A stretch of 30,826 nt of DNA. Origin: Nemertoderma westbladi (Eukaryota; Xenacoelomorpha; Nemertodermatida; Nemertodermatidae). The position numbers were made by a program, and so were the translations under genes. Positions 12,172-23,163 of this stretch are shown here, piece by piece; within the stretch, counting starts at the first letter, position 1; each line of letters opens with the position of its first letter. A model generated the notes under the pieces. The model did no database searches, had not been told where the DNA came from, and saw only the letters and a program-made list of their open reading frames with translations. The DNA is taken from NCBI GenBank assembly GCA_032718475.1, contig JAUCBJ010000459.1:35001-65826 (forward strand), given 5' to 3'.

Positions 12172-12724
12172 TAGAGTGTACCGCGGTTAGTACAAACATA
12201 GAGTATACCACGGTAAGTACAAGCATATAGTATACCACGGTTAGTACAAGCATATAGTATACCACGGTTAGTACAAGCATATAGTATACCACGGTTAGTA
12301 CAAACATAGAGTATACCACGGTAAGTACAAGCATATAGTATACCACGGTTAGTACAAGCATATAGTTTACCACGGTTAGTACAAGCATAGAGTATACCAC
12401 GGTAAGTACAAACATAAGAGTATACCACGGTTAGTACAAGCATAGAGTATACCACGGTTAGTACAAGCATAGAGTATACCACGGTTAGTACAAGCATATA
12501 GTATACCACGGTAAGTACAAACATAGAGTATACCACGGTTAGTACAAGCATAGAGTATACCACGGTTAGTACAAGCATAGAGTATACCACGGTAAGTACA
12601 AACATGAGTATACCACGGTTAGTACAAGCATAGAGTATACCACGGTTAGTACAAGCATAGAGTATACCACGGTTAGTACAAGCATGTAGAGTGTACCACG
12701 GTTAGTACAAACATAGAGTATACC

Positions 12725-14395
12725 ACGGTAAGTACAAGCATATAGTATACCACGGTTAGTACAAACATAGAGTATACCACGGTTAGTACAAGCATATAGT
12801 ATACCACGGTTAGTACAAGCATATAGTATACCACAGTTAGTACAAACATAGAGTATACCACGGTAAGTACAAGCATATAGTATACCACGGTTAGTACAAA
12901 CATAGAGTATACCACGGTTAGTACAAGCATATAGTATACGACGGTTAGTACAAACATAGAGTATACCACGGTTAGTACAAGCATATAGTATACCACGGTT
13001 AGTACAAGCATAGAGTATACCACGGTTAGTACAAACATAGAGTATACCACGGTTAGTACAAACATAGAGTATACCACGGTTAGTACAAGCATATAGTATA
13101 CCACGGTTAGTACAAGCATATAGTATACCACGGTTAGTACAAACATAGAGTATACCACGGTTAGTACAAGCATGTAGAGTGTACCACGGTTAGTACAAAC
13201 ATAGAGTATACCACGGTAAGTACAATCATATAGTATACCACGGTTAGTACAAACATAGAGTATACCACTGTTAGTACAAGCATATAGTATACCACGGTTA
13301 GTACAAGCATATAGTATACCACGGTTAGTACAAACATAGAGTATACCACAGTAAGTACAAGCATATAGTATACCACGGTTAGTACAAACATAGAGTATAC
13401 CACGGTTAGTACAAGCATATAGTATACCACGGTTAGTACAAACATAGAGTATACCACGGTTAGTACAAGCATATAGTATACCACGGTTAGTACAAGCATA
13501 TAGTATACCACGGTAAGTACAAGCATAGAGTATACCACGGTTAGTACAAGCATGTAGAGTGTACCACGGTTAGTACAAACATAGAGTATACCACGGTAAT
13601 TACAAGCATAGAGTATACCACGGTTAGTACAAGCATATAGTATACCACGGTTAGTACAAGCCTATAGTATACCACGGTTAGTACAAGCATAGAGTATACC
13701 ACGGTTAGTACAAGCATAGAGTATACCACGGTTAGTACAAACATAGAGTATACCACGGTAAGTACAAACATAGAGTATACCGCGGTTAGTACAAGCATAG
13801 AGTATACCACGGTTAGTACAAGCATAGAGTATTCCACGGTAAGTACAAGCATAGAGTATACCACGGTTAGTACAAGCATGTAGAGTGTACCGCGGTTAGT
13901 ACAAACATAGAGTATACCACGGTAAGTACAAGCATATAGTATACCACGGTTAGTACAAACATAGAGTATACCACGGTTAGTACAAGCATATAGTATACCA
14001 CGGTTAGTACAAGCATATAGTATACCACGGTTAGTACAAGCATATAGTATACCACGGTTAGTACAAACATAGAGTATACCACGGTAAGCACAAGCATATA
14101 GTATACCACGGTTAGTACAAGCATATAGTATACCACGGTTAGTACAAGCATATAGTATACCACGGTTAGTACAAACCTAGAGTATACCACGGTAAGTACA
14201 AGCATATAGTATACCACGGTTAGTACAAGCATATAGTTTACCACGGTTAGTACAAGCATAGAGTATACCACGGTAAGTACAAACATAGAGTATACCACGG
14301 TTAGTACAAGCATAGAGTATACCACGGTTAGTATAAGCATAGAGTATACCACGGTAAGTACAAACATAGAGTATACCACGGTTAGTACAAGCATA
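12725..14395. repeat. Higher-order block, right copy of the 2,224-bp-offset duplication
   Basis: Partner of 10,501-12,171. The alignment begins exactly at 12,725, opposite the 10,501 junction, and ends at about 14,395, where the partner carries a 29-bp GCATGTAGAG unit that is absent here. 2,224 is not a multiple of 27 (82 units plus 10 bp) because the block contains odd-length units. Confidence 0.9.
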
Positions 14396-15093
14396 GAGTA
14401 TACCACGGTTAGTACAAGCATAGAGTATACCACTGTTAGTACAAGCATGTAGAGTGTACCACGGTTAGTACAAACATAGAGTATACCACGGTAAGTACAA
14501 GCATATAGTATACCACGGTTAGTACAAACTTAGAGTATACCACGGTTAGTACAAGCATATAGTATACCACGGTTAGTACAAGCATATAGTATACCACGGT
14601 TAGTACAAGCATATAGTATACCACGGTTAGTACAAGCATATAGTATACCACGGTTAGTACAAGCATATAGTATACCACGGTTAGTACAAACATAGAGTAT
14701 ACCACGGTAAGTACAAGCATATAGTATACCACGGTTAGTACAAGCATATAGTTTACCACGGTTAGTACAAGCATAGAGTATACCACGGTAAGTACAAACA
14801 TAAGAGTATACCACGGTTAGTACAAGCATAGAGTATACCACGGTTAGTACAAGCATAGAGTATACCACGGTAAGTACAAACATAGAGTATACCACGGTTA
14901 GTACAAGCATAGAGTATACCACGGTTTGTACAAGCATAGAGTATACCACGGTTAGTACAAGCATGTAGAGTGTACCACGGTTAGTACAAGCATAGAGTAT
15001 ACCACGGTAAGTACAAGCATATAGTATACCACGGTTAGTACAAACATAGAGTATACCACGGTTAGTACAAGCATATAGTACAAGTACAAGTAC

Positions 15094-15590
15094 AATATTA
15101 GTCAGGCAATCTGTACCAGTACCATCTGTATCACTAACTAATAATATTAGTCAGGCAATCTGTACCATATGTAACACTAACTAATAATATTAGTCAGGCA
15201 ATCTGTACCAGTACCATATGTAACACTAACTAATAATATTAGTCAGGCAATCTGTACCATATGTAACACTAACTAATAATATTAGTCAGGCAATCTGAAC
15301 AAGTACCATATGTAACACTAACTAATAATATGAGTCAGGCAATCTGTACCATATGTAACACTAACTAATAATATTAGCCAGGCAATCTGTACAAGTACCA
15401 TATATAACACTAACTAATAATATTAGTCAAGCAATCTGTACCATATGTATGTAACGCTAACTAATAATATTAGTCAGGCAATCTGTTCCATATGTAACAC
15501 TAACTAATAATATTAGTCAGGCAATCTTACCATATGTAACACTAACTAATTATATTAGTCAGGCAATCTGTACAAGTACTATATGTAACC
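15094..15590. repeat. Dimeric tandem array, alternating 49- and 43-bp monomers
   Basis: AATATTAGTCAGGCAATCTG begins at 15,094, 15,143, 15,186, 15,235, 15,278, 15,327, 15,370, 15,419, 15,466, 15,509 and about 15,551. Spacings are 49, 43, 49, 43, 49, 43, 49, 47, 43 and 42. Long monomers carry six extra bases (AGTACC or CAAGTA type) before CATATGTAACAC; the 47-bp copy has a local TATG duplication. The true repeat unit is therefore a 92-bp dimer. Confidence 0.96.
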
Positions 15591-15602
15591 CGTCGGCCGT
15601 AA

Positions 15603-17476
15603 CAACTGTTTCGCAACATGTAATAATGTACGACACAATGTACAACTGTTTATCAACATGTAATAATGTACGACGCAATGTACAACTGTTTCGCAACATG
15701 TAATAATGTCCCACACAATGTACAACTGTTTAGCAACATGTAATAATGTACGACGCAATGTACAACTGTTTAGCAACATGTAATAATGTCCCACATAATG
15801 TACAACATTTTAGCAACATGTAATAATGTACAACATTTTAGCAACATGTAATAATGTACAACGCAATGTACAACTGTTTCGCAACATGTAATAATCTCCC
15901 ACACAATGTACAACTGTTTAGCAACATGTAATAATGTACGACGCAATGTACAACTGTTTAGCAACATGTAATAATGTACGACGCAATGTACAACTGTTTA
16001 GCAACATGTAATAATGTACGACACAATGTACAACTGTTTAGCAACATGTAATAATGTACGACGCAATGTACAACTGTTTCTCAACATGTAATAATGTCGC
16101 ACGCAATGTACAACTGTTTAGCAACATGTAATTATGTACGACGCAATGTACAACTGTTTAGCTACATGTAATAATGTACGACACAATGTACAACTGTTTC
16201 GCAACATGTAATAATGTCCCACACAATGTACAACTGTTTCGCAACATGTAATAATCTCCCACACAATGTACAACTGTTTAGCAACATGTAATAATGTACG
16301 ACGCAATGTACAACTGTTTAGCAACATGTAATAATGTACGACGCAATGTACAACTGTTTAGCAACATGTAATAATGTACGACACAATGTACAACTGTTTC
16401 GCAACATGTAATAATGTCCCACACAAAGTACAACTGTTTAGCAACATGTAATAATGTACGACGCAATGTACAACTGTTTCGCAACATGTAATAATGTACG
16501 ACGCAATGTACAACTGTTTAGCAACATGTAATAATGTACGACGCAATGTACAACTGTTTAGCAACATGTAATAATGTACGAAGCAATGTACAACTGTTTA
16601 GCAACATGTTATAATGTCCCACGCAATGTACAACTGTTTAGCAACATGTAATAATGTACGACGCAATGTACAACTGTTTAGCAACATGTAATAATGTACG
16701 ACGCAATGTACAACTGTTTAGCAACATGTAATAATGTACGATGCAATGTACAACTGTTTCGCAACATGTAATAATGTACGACGCATTGCAGAACTGTTTA
16801 GCAACATGTAATAATGTACGACGCAATATACAACTTTTTAGCAACATGTAATAATGTACTACGCAATGTACAACTGTTTAGCAACATGTAATAATGTACG
16901 ACGCAATGTACAACTGTTTAGCAACATGCAATAATGTACGACGCAATATACAACGGTTTTGTAACATGTAATAATGTACGACGCAATGTACAACTGTTTC
17001 GCAACATGTAATAATGTACGACGCAATGTACAACTGTTTAGCAACATGTAATAATGTACGACACAATGTACAACTGTTTCGTAACATTTAATAATGTACA
17101 ACGCAATGCACAACTGTTTCGTAACATGTAATAATGTACGACGCAATGTACAACTGTTTCGCAACATGTAATAATGTACGACGCAATGTACAACTGTTTC
17201 GCAACATGTAATAATGTACGACACAATGTACAACTGTTTAGCAACATGTAATAATGTACGACGCAATGTACAACTGTTTCGCAACATGTAATAATGTCCC
17301 ACACAATGTACAACTGTTTAGCAACATGTAATAATGTACGACGCAATGTACAACTGTTTCGCAACATGTAATAATGTACGACGCAATGTACAACTGTTTA
17401 GCAACATGTAATAATGTACGACACAATGTACAACTGTTTAGCAACATGTAATAATGTACGACGCAATGTACAACTG
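15603..17476. repeat. 40-bp tandem array, about 47 units
   Basis: The 40-bp unit contains GCAACATGTAATAATGT, a variable ACGACG or CCCACA segment, CAATGTACAACTG and TTTA or TTTC. One shortened unit of 28 bp lies near 15,812-15,860. Open frames of up to 147 codons on the minus strand result from the period and show no protein features. The array ends at ACAACTG, which merges into CTGGGTGAACC of the next array through a shared CTG. Confidence 0.97.
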
Positions 17477-18060
17477 GGTGAACCATCTCTACCTGAGTAA
17501 ACAAACTCTATGTGGGTGAACCATCTGTACCTGAGTAAACAAACTCTATCTGGGTGAACCATCTCTAACAGAGTGAACCATCTCTACCTGAGTGAACCAT
17601 TTCTACCTGAGTAAACAAACTCTATTTATGTGAACCATCTCTACCAGAGGGAACTATCTCTACCAGAGTAAACCATCTCTACCTGAGTGAACAAACTCTA
17701 TCTGGGTGAACCATCTATAACAGAGTGAACCATATCTACCTGAGTGAACCATTTCTACCTGAGTAAACCATTTCTACCTGAGTGAACAAACTCTATCTGG
17801 GTGAACCATCTCTACCTGAGTGAACCATCTCTACCTGGGTGAACAAACTCTATCGAGGTGAACCATCTCTACCTGAGTTAACAAACTCTATGTGGGTGAA
17901 CCATCTGTACCTGAGTAAACAAACTCTATCTAGGTGAACCATCTCTAACAGAATGAACTATCTCTACCTGAGTGAACAAACTCTAATTGGGTGAACCATC
18001 TCTACCTGAGTGAACCATTTCTACCTGAGTGAACAAACTCTATCTGGGTGAACCATCTCT
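17475..18060. repeat. 19-bp minisatellite, right copy (about 31 monomers)
   Basis: Same two-type 19-bp family and same orientation as 91-222, with the GTGAACCATCTCTACC and GTGAACAAACTCTATC types in irregular order. Shared variants with the left copy include CCATCTGTACC and CATATCTACC. The array ends at CTATTCTCTACTG. Confidence 0.95.
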
Positions 18061-18072
18061 ATTCTCTACTGA

Positions 18073-18680
18073 ATAATGAATAACGACACCACACTTACTC
18101 CCAATGTTGGTAATTCATCAATGTTGGTTGTTATCTGTAATGAATAGAGACACCACACTTACTCCCAATGTTGGTAACTCATCAATCTTGGCTGTTACCT
18201 GTAATGAATAGAGACACCACACTTACTCCCAATGTTGGTAAATCATCAATCTTGGCTGTTACCTGTAATGAATAGAGACACCACACTTACTCCCAATGTT
18301 GGTAACTCATCAATGTTGGTTAATATCTGTAATGAATAGAGACACCACACTTACTCCCAATGTTGGTAAATCATCAATCTTGGTTGTTATATGTAATGAA
18401 TAGATACACCACACTTACTCCCAATTTTGGTAAATCATCAATATTGGCTGTTACCTCTAATGAATAGAGACATCACACTTACTCCCAATGTTGGTAACTC
18501 ATCAATGTTGGTTGTTATCTGTAATGAATAGAGACACCACACTTACTCCCAATGTTGGTAACTCATCTATATTGGCTGTTACCTGTAATGAATAGAGACA
18601 CCACACTCACTCCCAATGTTGGTAACTGATCAATGTTGGCTGTTACCTGTAATGAATAGAGACACTACACTTAGTGTTGT
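18073..18680. repeat. 64-bp tandem array, about 9.5 units
   Basis: GTAATGAATAGAGAC-type starts occur at 18,073, 18,137, 18,201, 18,265, 18,329, 18,393, 18,457, 18,521, 18,585 and 18,649, an exact 64-bp period. Each unit contains CACACTTACTCCCAATGTTG followed by a two-state CAATGTTGGTTGTTATC or CAATCTTGGCTGTTACC segment. It decays into GT-rich sequence after 18,670. Confidence 0.97.
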
Positions 18681-19390
18681 GGGTCTTAGGTTATGTGGGT
18701 TAATGCTGTGGGTTGTAAGTGTTGTGGATTTTATTATTGTTGGGTGCAGTTATTCATATGCTGCATGATGTTTGTGAATCTTTTCTTTCTAGCACATGTC
18801 AAATATAACATGACACTAACTTCCTTCCATTAGTAGGATATTCCAGGTCTGGAGGTATCCAATATAGGTCACTTCAGGTCTGGTTGGATTCGCCAAGGTA
18901 CTGGATTCGCCAAGATTCGCCAAACAATTCCCCTGATACATGTCTGGATATATTTCTCACTGGACCACCGCTAGGCAATACATAATAAATGTTGCCTCGA
19001 TTTGTCTCAGATTTTTAGGCACTTGAGAATTGCATCAATCATCATCCATTATCCCATATAACTTGAGATAGATTAGGACTGGATGTGATTCAGACTGGAC
19101 CACCGCTAGGCAATACATAATTAATGTTGCCCCGATTTGTCTCACATTGAACATATTTAAATGTGTGTGCATGTTAATTGTTTTATACAATTGGTACATA
19201 CATATTCCATGGGTCATTTTAACACAATTTTATTGTAATTTATCACAGTCAATTATTCGAATTACTGATGCAGTTGAGTCATCCTATTTATGGTTAGCAT
19301 ATGCAGTTTGACACCTTATTGACAGTTTACTGATTTAATAACCCAATAATTCATTGTCATGTCCCTGTATCCACTACTTTGATGTGATAT
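18681..19390. other. Unique non-coding spacer with a small direct duplication
   Basis: A segment of about 62 bp containing CTGGACCACCGCTAGGCAAT occurs near 18,959 and 19,094 (offset 135) with a few differences. ATTCGCCAAG recurs three times at 18,889-18,925. A GTTGTGGGT-rich patch lies at 18,681-18,750. No gene is supported; a 60-codon minus-strand frame (19,035-19,217) overlaps the duplication and looks random. Confidence 0.6.
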
Positions 19391-22140
19391 GGCGCTCCGG
19401 TCACTCCGTTCCCTCCGCTGGATTGTAAAAGTAATTAGTAAAGAAACATTCTTTATAACATATTATGACATTATTTTACATCTCATAAAAACTACAGAGA
19501 ATATAAAAAATCCGAGTTTATGGTTAGAAGCGTGTTACAATAATGAAAACTTCTTACACTTAAAGTTTTTCCTTACCAATTATAGTTTTCAAGAGAGTCT
19601 GACATGAGTAGCAAAATTATAATTTTTTTTTTGTAAAGTCTGATTTTACCGGTACCTGTCATCCGAAATATGGATTGTGATATACCGTTGGATGCGGGTC
19701 CCCTAACTGTACAATCACATTTTTTCAAAAAAAAAATTCCATCAACGGTTCTCGAAATATTATCGAATTACCGGAAGCAGACTTTGGACGACCATATCTC
19801 CGGTACCGGTAGGCCTATTGAGTTGAATTTTGTTTTAACTTACTCAGAACGTTCCAGTGAATGTTTCTTATTTAGAAATGTTTGTCTGAAAATGCATACA
19901 TCAGATTTCTTAAAAACTGATCTTTTGCGATCATGATCTTTTGACCCTCTAGAATTGAACTTTTTTATGCCCAAATTTTGGCTACCCCCCCTAATTCGAG
20001 GGTGAGGAATCTTTTTGTGATGTTAAGTTTTTCCATACGGTGAACTCACCGGACTTGCTCTTTGAAATAAAACCAAAAACACGATCTTTCCTGATCGCTG
20101 CCTGATCAAATCACTTTTTGTAAATTTCGAAATACTCAAAAGTTGCCGCTTCTTAATAGAAGTCGATTAGTAAAAAAAAAATCGGGGGTCTCAAACAAAG
20201 TTTTCGAGAAAATTGGAAAAAACCGAAAAACACGATCTTTTACGATCAGGTAGCATATCTCGAGATCCGGTTGTCCGATCGAGCCAATTTTTTTTTTAAT
20301 CAACTCAGAATGGACCAGGAAACATTTCTTACAATGAATGTTTATTAGAAAAATGATTAGATTAGATTTTAAAAGTACTGATCTGTTCGCGATCATGATC
20401 TTGAGTTTTGACCCACTAGACTTGAACTTTTTTATGCCCAAATTTTGGCTACCCCCCCTAATTCGAGGGTGAGGAATCTTTTTGCGATGTTAAGTTTTTC
20501 CATACGGTGAACTCACAGGACTTGCTCTTTGAAATAAAACCGAAAACACGATCTTTTCTGATCACGGCCTGATCAAATCGCTTTTTGAAAATTTCGAAAT
20601 ATACAAAAGGTGCCCCTTAACCATAGAAGTCGATTCGTAAAAAAAAAATCGGGGGTCTCAAACAAAGTTTTCGAGAAAAATCTAAAAAACTAAAAAAACA
20701 TGATCTTTTATGATCAGGTATCAGATCTCGAGAACCAGTTGTCCGATCGAGCCAATTTTTTTTTTAATCGACTCAGGGCGGTGCCCCGAAGGTTTCTTAC
20801 AGTAATTGTTTAATCCGAAAGTGCTTAGTTACGTTTTTATTAAAGTCCGATCTTTGCCGATCATGATCTTGAGTTTTGACCCACTAGACTTGAACTTTTT
20901 TATGCCCAAATTTTGGCTACCCCCCCTAAGTCGAGGGTGAGGAATCTTTTTGTGATGTGAGGTTTTTCCATACGGTGAACTCACAGGACTTGGTCTTCAA
21001 AATAAAACCGAAAACACGATCTTTTCTGATCGCGGCCTGATCAAATCACTTTTTGAAAATTTCGAAATGCACAAAATGTGCCCCTTCTTATTAGAAGTCG
21101 ATTCGTAAAAAAAAAATCGGGGGTCTCGATGATAGTTTTCGAGAAAATTAAAAAAAACCAAAAAACACGATCTTTTTCGATCAGGAAGCATATCTCGAGA
21201 ACCGGTTGTCCGATCGTGCCAATTTTTTTTTTAATCGACTCAGGGCGGTGTTCTGAAGGTTTCTTACAGTAATTGTTTATATCCAAAATGCTTAGTTACG
21301 ATTTTACGATGTCCGATCTTTGCGCGATCCGGATCTTGCGTTTTGATCGGGAAGACTTCACTTTTTTTAATTTTTTTTAACGGGAATCATAACTAATGTG
21401 GGGTCGATGAATCTTTTTGTAATGTTAAGTTTTTCGATTGGAGCAAGCCTTGAGTGTCCGATTGCTGATCAAAACTGATCTTTGCTGATCGCGGTCAAGA
21501 TCATGTTCGGATCGCTCCAAAAAAGATCATTTAAATGTTAACCCATATGCTGCCTATCGATTGGCGCCGGTCCCAACTCCATAGCATTAGCCGTTTTGGC
21601 TGTAGCTCCCTAGCAACGGCGGTTGCCAAGGAACCCGTTTTTTCGCCTCAAATTGGCCCTAGCCGGAGAACCGTTGAGATTCACGAGTCGCCGAGTTTCA
21701 CTAAAAGTCTTGTAATTAAATTTTGGGGGGGGGTCTAGGAACATTTTATTGGTGGTTTTGGCCTAGTTCTCGAGATAACCTTCTCAGCCGTTTTTTGGGA
21801 CCCTGCCAAATATTCCGAAGCCAGTTCAGCGAGATGGCCGTCGTCGGGCTTTGGGCCGGAGTGATGTTAGTAGTCCTACGGACATTATACCTGTCGGTGA
21901 ACGGCCCATACATCCAGTAAGCGTACCGAGAGACACTCTCTATAGCCGAGTGGGGGCACTTTATTCCCAACCCCGAAACAAACAAAATATCATAACCCCC
22001 CTCTATCAATCAAATAATAGTGGTGGGTGGGAGCTGGCGAGTAGAATTTATGGCACGAATTGGGTTCGGCTTGCGTCGCATCATGCGGGTTTGGCCCCGA
22101 TCGATATAGTAACATATTAGTAATGCAACTGCGTAAACAA
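19391..22140. repeat. U1: first copy of the large GATC-rich modular repeat
   Basis: The head motif GGCGCTCCGGTCACTCCG lies at 19,391-19,419 and is followed by about 210 bp of poorly conserved DNA. The body begins at about 19,633 and contains modules of about 155 bp. The A-type module (CATATCTC..GAACCGG) recurs at 19,793, 20,254, 20,722 and 21,189; the B type (GAACTTTTTTATGCCC) at 19,957, 20,424 and 20,892; the C type (A9 then TCGGGGGTCTC) lies between. GATC is very frequent: 10 occurrences in 20,424-20,891. A distinct end segment (21,535-21,770) has AGCAAC-GGCG-GTTGC hairpin potential and a nine-G run followed by TCTAGGAACATTTTATTGG; the tail follows at 21,836. 19,633-21,770 aligns to U2 at offset 4,195. 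No protein is supported. Confidence 0.88.
21836..22130. repeat. Tail module of U1 with hairpin potential
   Basis: GGGCCG (21,853) and CGGCCC (21,902) form a possible six-base-pair stem around a 43-base loop containing TAGTAGTCCTACGGAC. Next comes CATCCAGTAAG, then GAGAG-ACA-CTCTC (21,928-21,940), then TATAGCCGAGTGGGG. The segment after this also resembles the end of the second tail copy (ATAGTAACATATTAGTAATGC). Confidence 0.7.
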
Positions 22141-22344
22141 ACTACAAGAAGTTACGACAATGATAGAAGGATTCATATTTAGTGATATGTTATGTATGAT
22201 TGTTATATATATATATTCTAATAAGTAGATGTAATTATTTATTATTACTCTTTACTTTAAAGTGCATGTTGGGCTCTACTCTCTCAAAATCTTAACAATT
22301 CTGAAACAAGTTCATGTAGGTGAGTTGGAATGACTGCGTTCGCA

Positions 22345-22600
22345 TGGCCGGGTTGGTTGAGTAGTCCTACGGATATTAGCCTGTCAATGTGTGGCCCATA
22401 TGTCCGGTAAGCAACCGAGGGTGCACTCTCTAAAGCCGAGTGGGGGGCACTTTATAATAATAACAAGTAATCACGAACCCCGTCCTCTTATAAGTTATCA
22501 TAATTTTGGATTAAAGAAAATTGTTTTAGACCCAATTGATAAAGTAACATTATTATTAATGCTACCATATAGACAAAGTTGAAGATATGGATTAATAATT
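22345..22600. repeat. Extra, diverged tail module
   Basis: A second tail lies about 490 bp after the first, without a U body between them. It keeps GTAGTCCTACGGA, GGCCCATATGTCC, ACCGAGG..CACTCTCT, AAGCCGAGTGGGG and AAAGTAACATTATTATTAATGC. The outer pairing survives as ATGGCC against GGCCCAT. This tail is the most diverged of the five. Confidence 0.65.
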
Positions 22601-23163
22601 AATTTATCCTTTATTAACTTATCCTTTATTAATACTACATACTTCAATGTGCCAATTGTAATAATAATGAAACATTTTCCAGTTAATACAGGTTTCACCC
22701 CATTTGATATTATACTGCGGCATTATATATTAATATAACCTCGCAGGCAAACAAGAAGTAAAGCAAATGTTTCTTATCTTAGATTTAGAGTGATTTTAGA
22801 GATTTAGAGCTTAGTGAATGATTAGAGAATTAAAAAATATGCCAGTACTTGCCTTTTGATCAGATAATCAAAGCGTCTTTAGTATAGTACCATAATAATA
22901 TCAATTAGCAATCTGTTATACAATATAAATACTAAAATCTATTTTTCAAATATATTAAGAGCCCAACATTGTATATTTATCCTACAGGTGGAGAATCTAG
23001 TTTATTAGAACTTCATATAATTTGGTATAATGTATAATATGTTATAAATAAGACTGAGGTACCTAAACTATATTGAAAAGAAATCAAATACCCGAAAGTA
23101 ATATACTAGCCCCTCCCTCCACCCTATAAATAGTGTTTGCCACCTACCCCACCCACCACCCTT
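22601..23163. other. AT-rich spacer ending in a pyrimidine tract
   Basis: Apart from a doubled TTATCCTTTATTAA (22,603-22,635), no repeat or gene was recognised. The end (23,108-23,163) is C-rich (CCCCTCCCTCCACC, then CCACCCACCACCC). A similar C-rich tract precedes the head motif in U3 and U4, so this tract probably belongs to the U unit. Confidence 0.55.

Larger units (their letters stand above)
3808..15081. repeat. 27-bp satellite array, about 418 units (11.3 kb)
   Basis: A 27-bp unit containing GTATACCACGG, TTAGTAC and CATAGA repeats through 11.3 kb. Three sites vary again and again between two states: TTAGT/TAAGT, ACAAGC/ACAAAC and CATAGAG/CATATAG. Rarer length variants exist: 28 bp (ACATAAGAG), 29 bp (GCATGTAGAGTGT), 29 bp (AGTATACAAGC...GTTTACC) and 26 bp (ACATGAG). 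From 3,808 to about 5,113 every unit is exactly 27 bp; length variants start at 5,121. Because 27 is divisible by three and most units lack stops in two minus-strand frames, there are open frames of up to 814 codons, which I treat as artefacts. The array ends in GTACAAGTACAAGTACAATATT. This is typical satellite organisation; any role in chromatin is unknown. Confidence 0.98.

Noticed and set aside
3781-14964. Open frames of 72 to 814 codons on the minus strand (and one plus) in the 27-bp array
   Set aside because: The period of 27 is a multiple of three and unit variants lack stops in two minus-strand frames, so long frames are expected. The nine-residue repeats change frame at every 26-, 28- or 29-bp unit and no start, signal or domain is visible.
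3808-17476. CRISPR array
   Set aside because: Units are contiguous repeats with no unique spacers and no cas genes, and the DNA appears eukaryotic.
15579-17504. Open frames of 65-147 codons in the 40-bp array
   Set aside because: The 40-bp period cycles through all three frames, giving a 40-residue repeat in each. They overlap each other in several frames and run into the neighbouring minisatellite.
21535-22120. Overlapping short frames on both strands at the end of U1
   Set aside because: The 21,535 frame recurs in U2 only as DNA homology and crosses the poly-G run; the others overlap one another and have no conserved counterpart in the other units.
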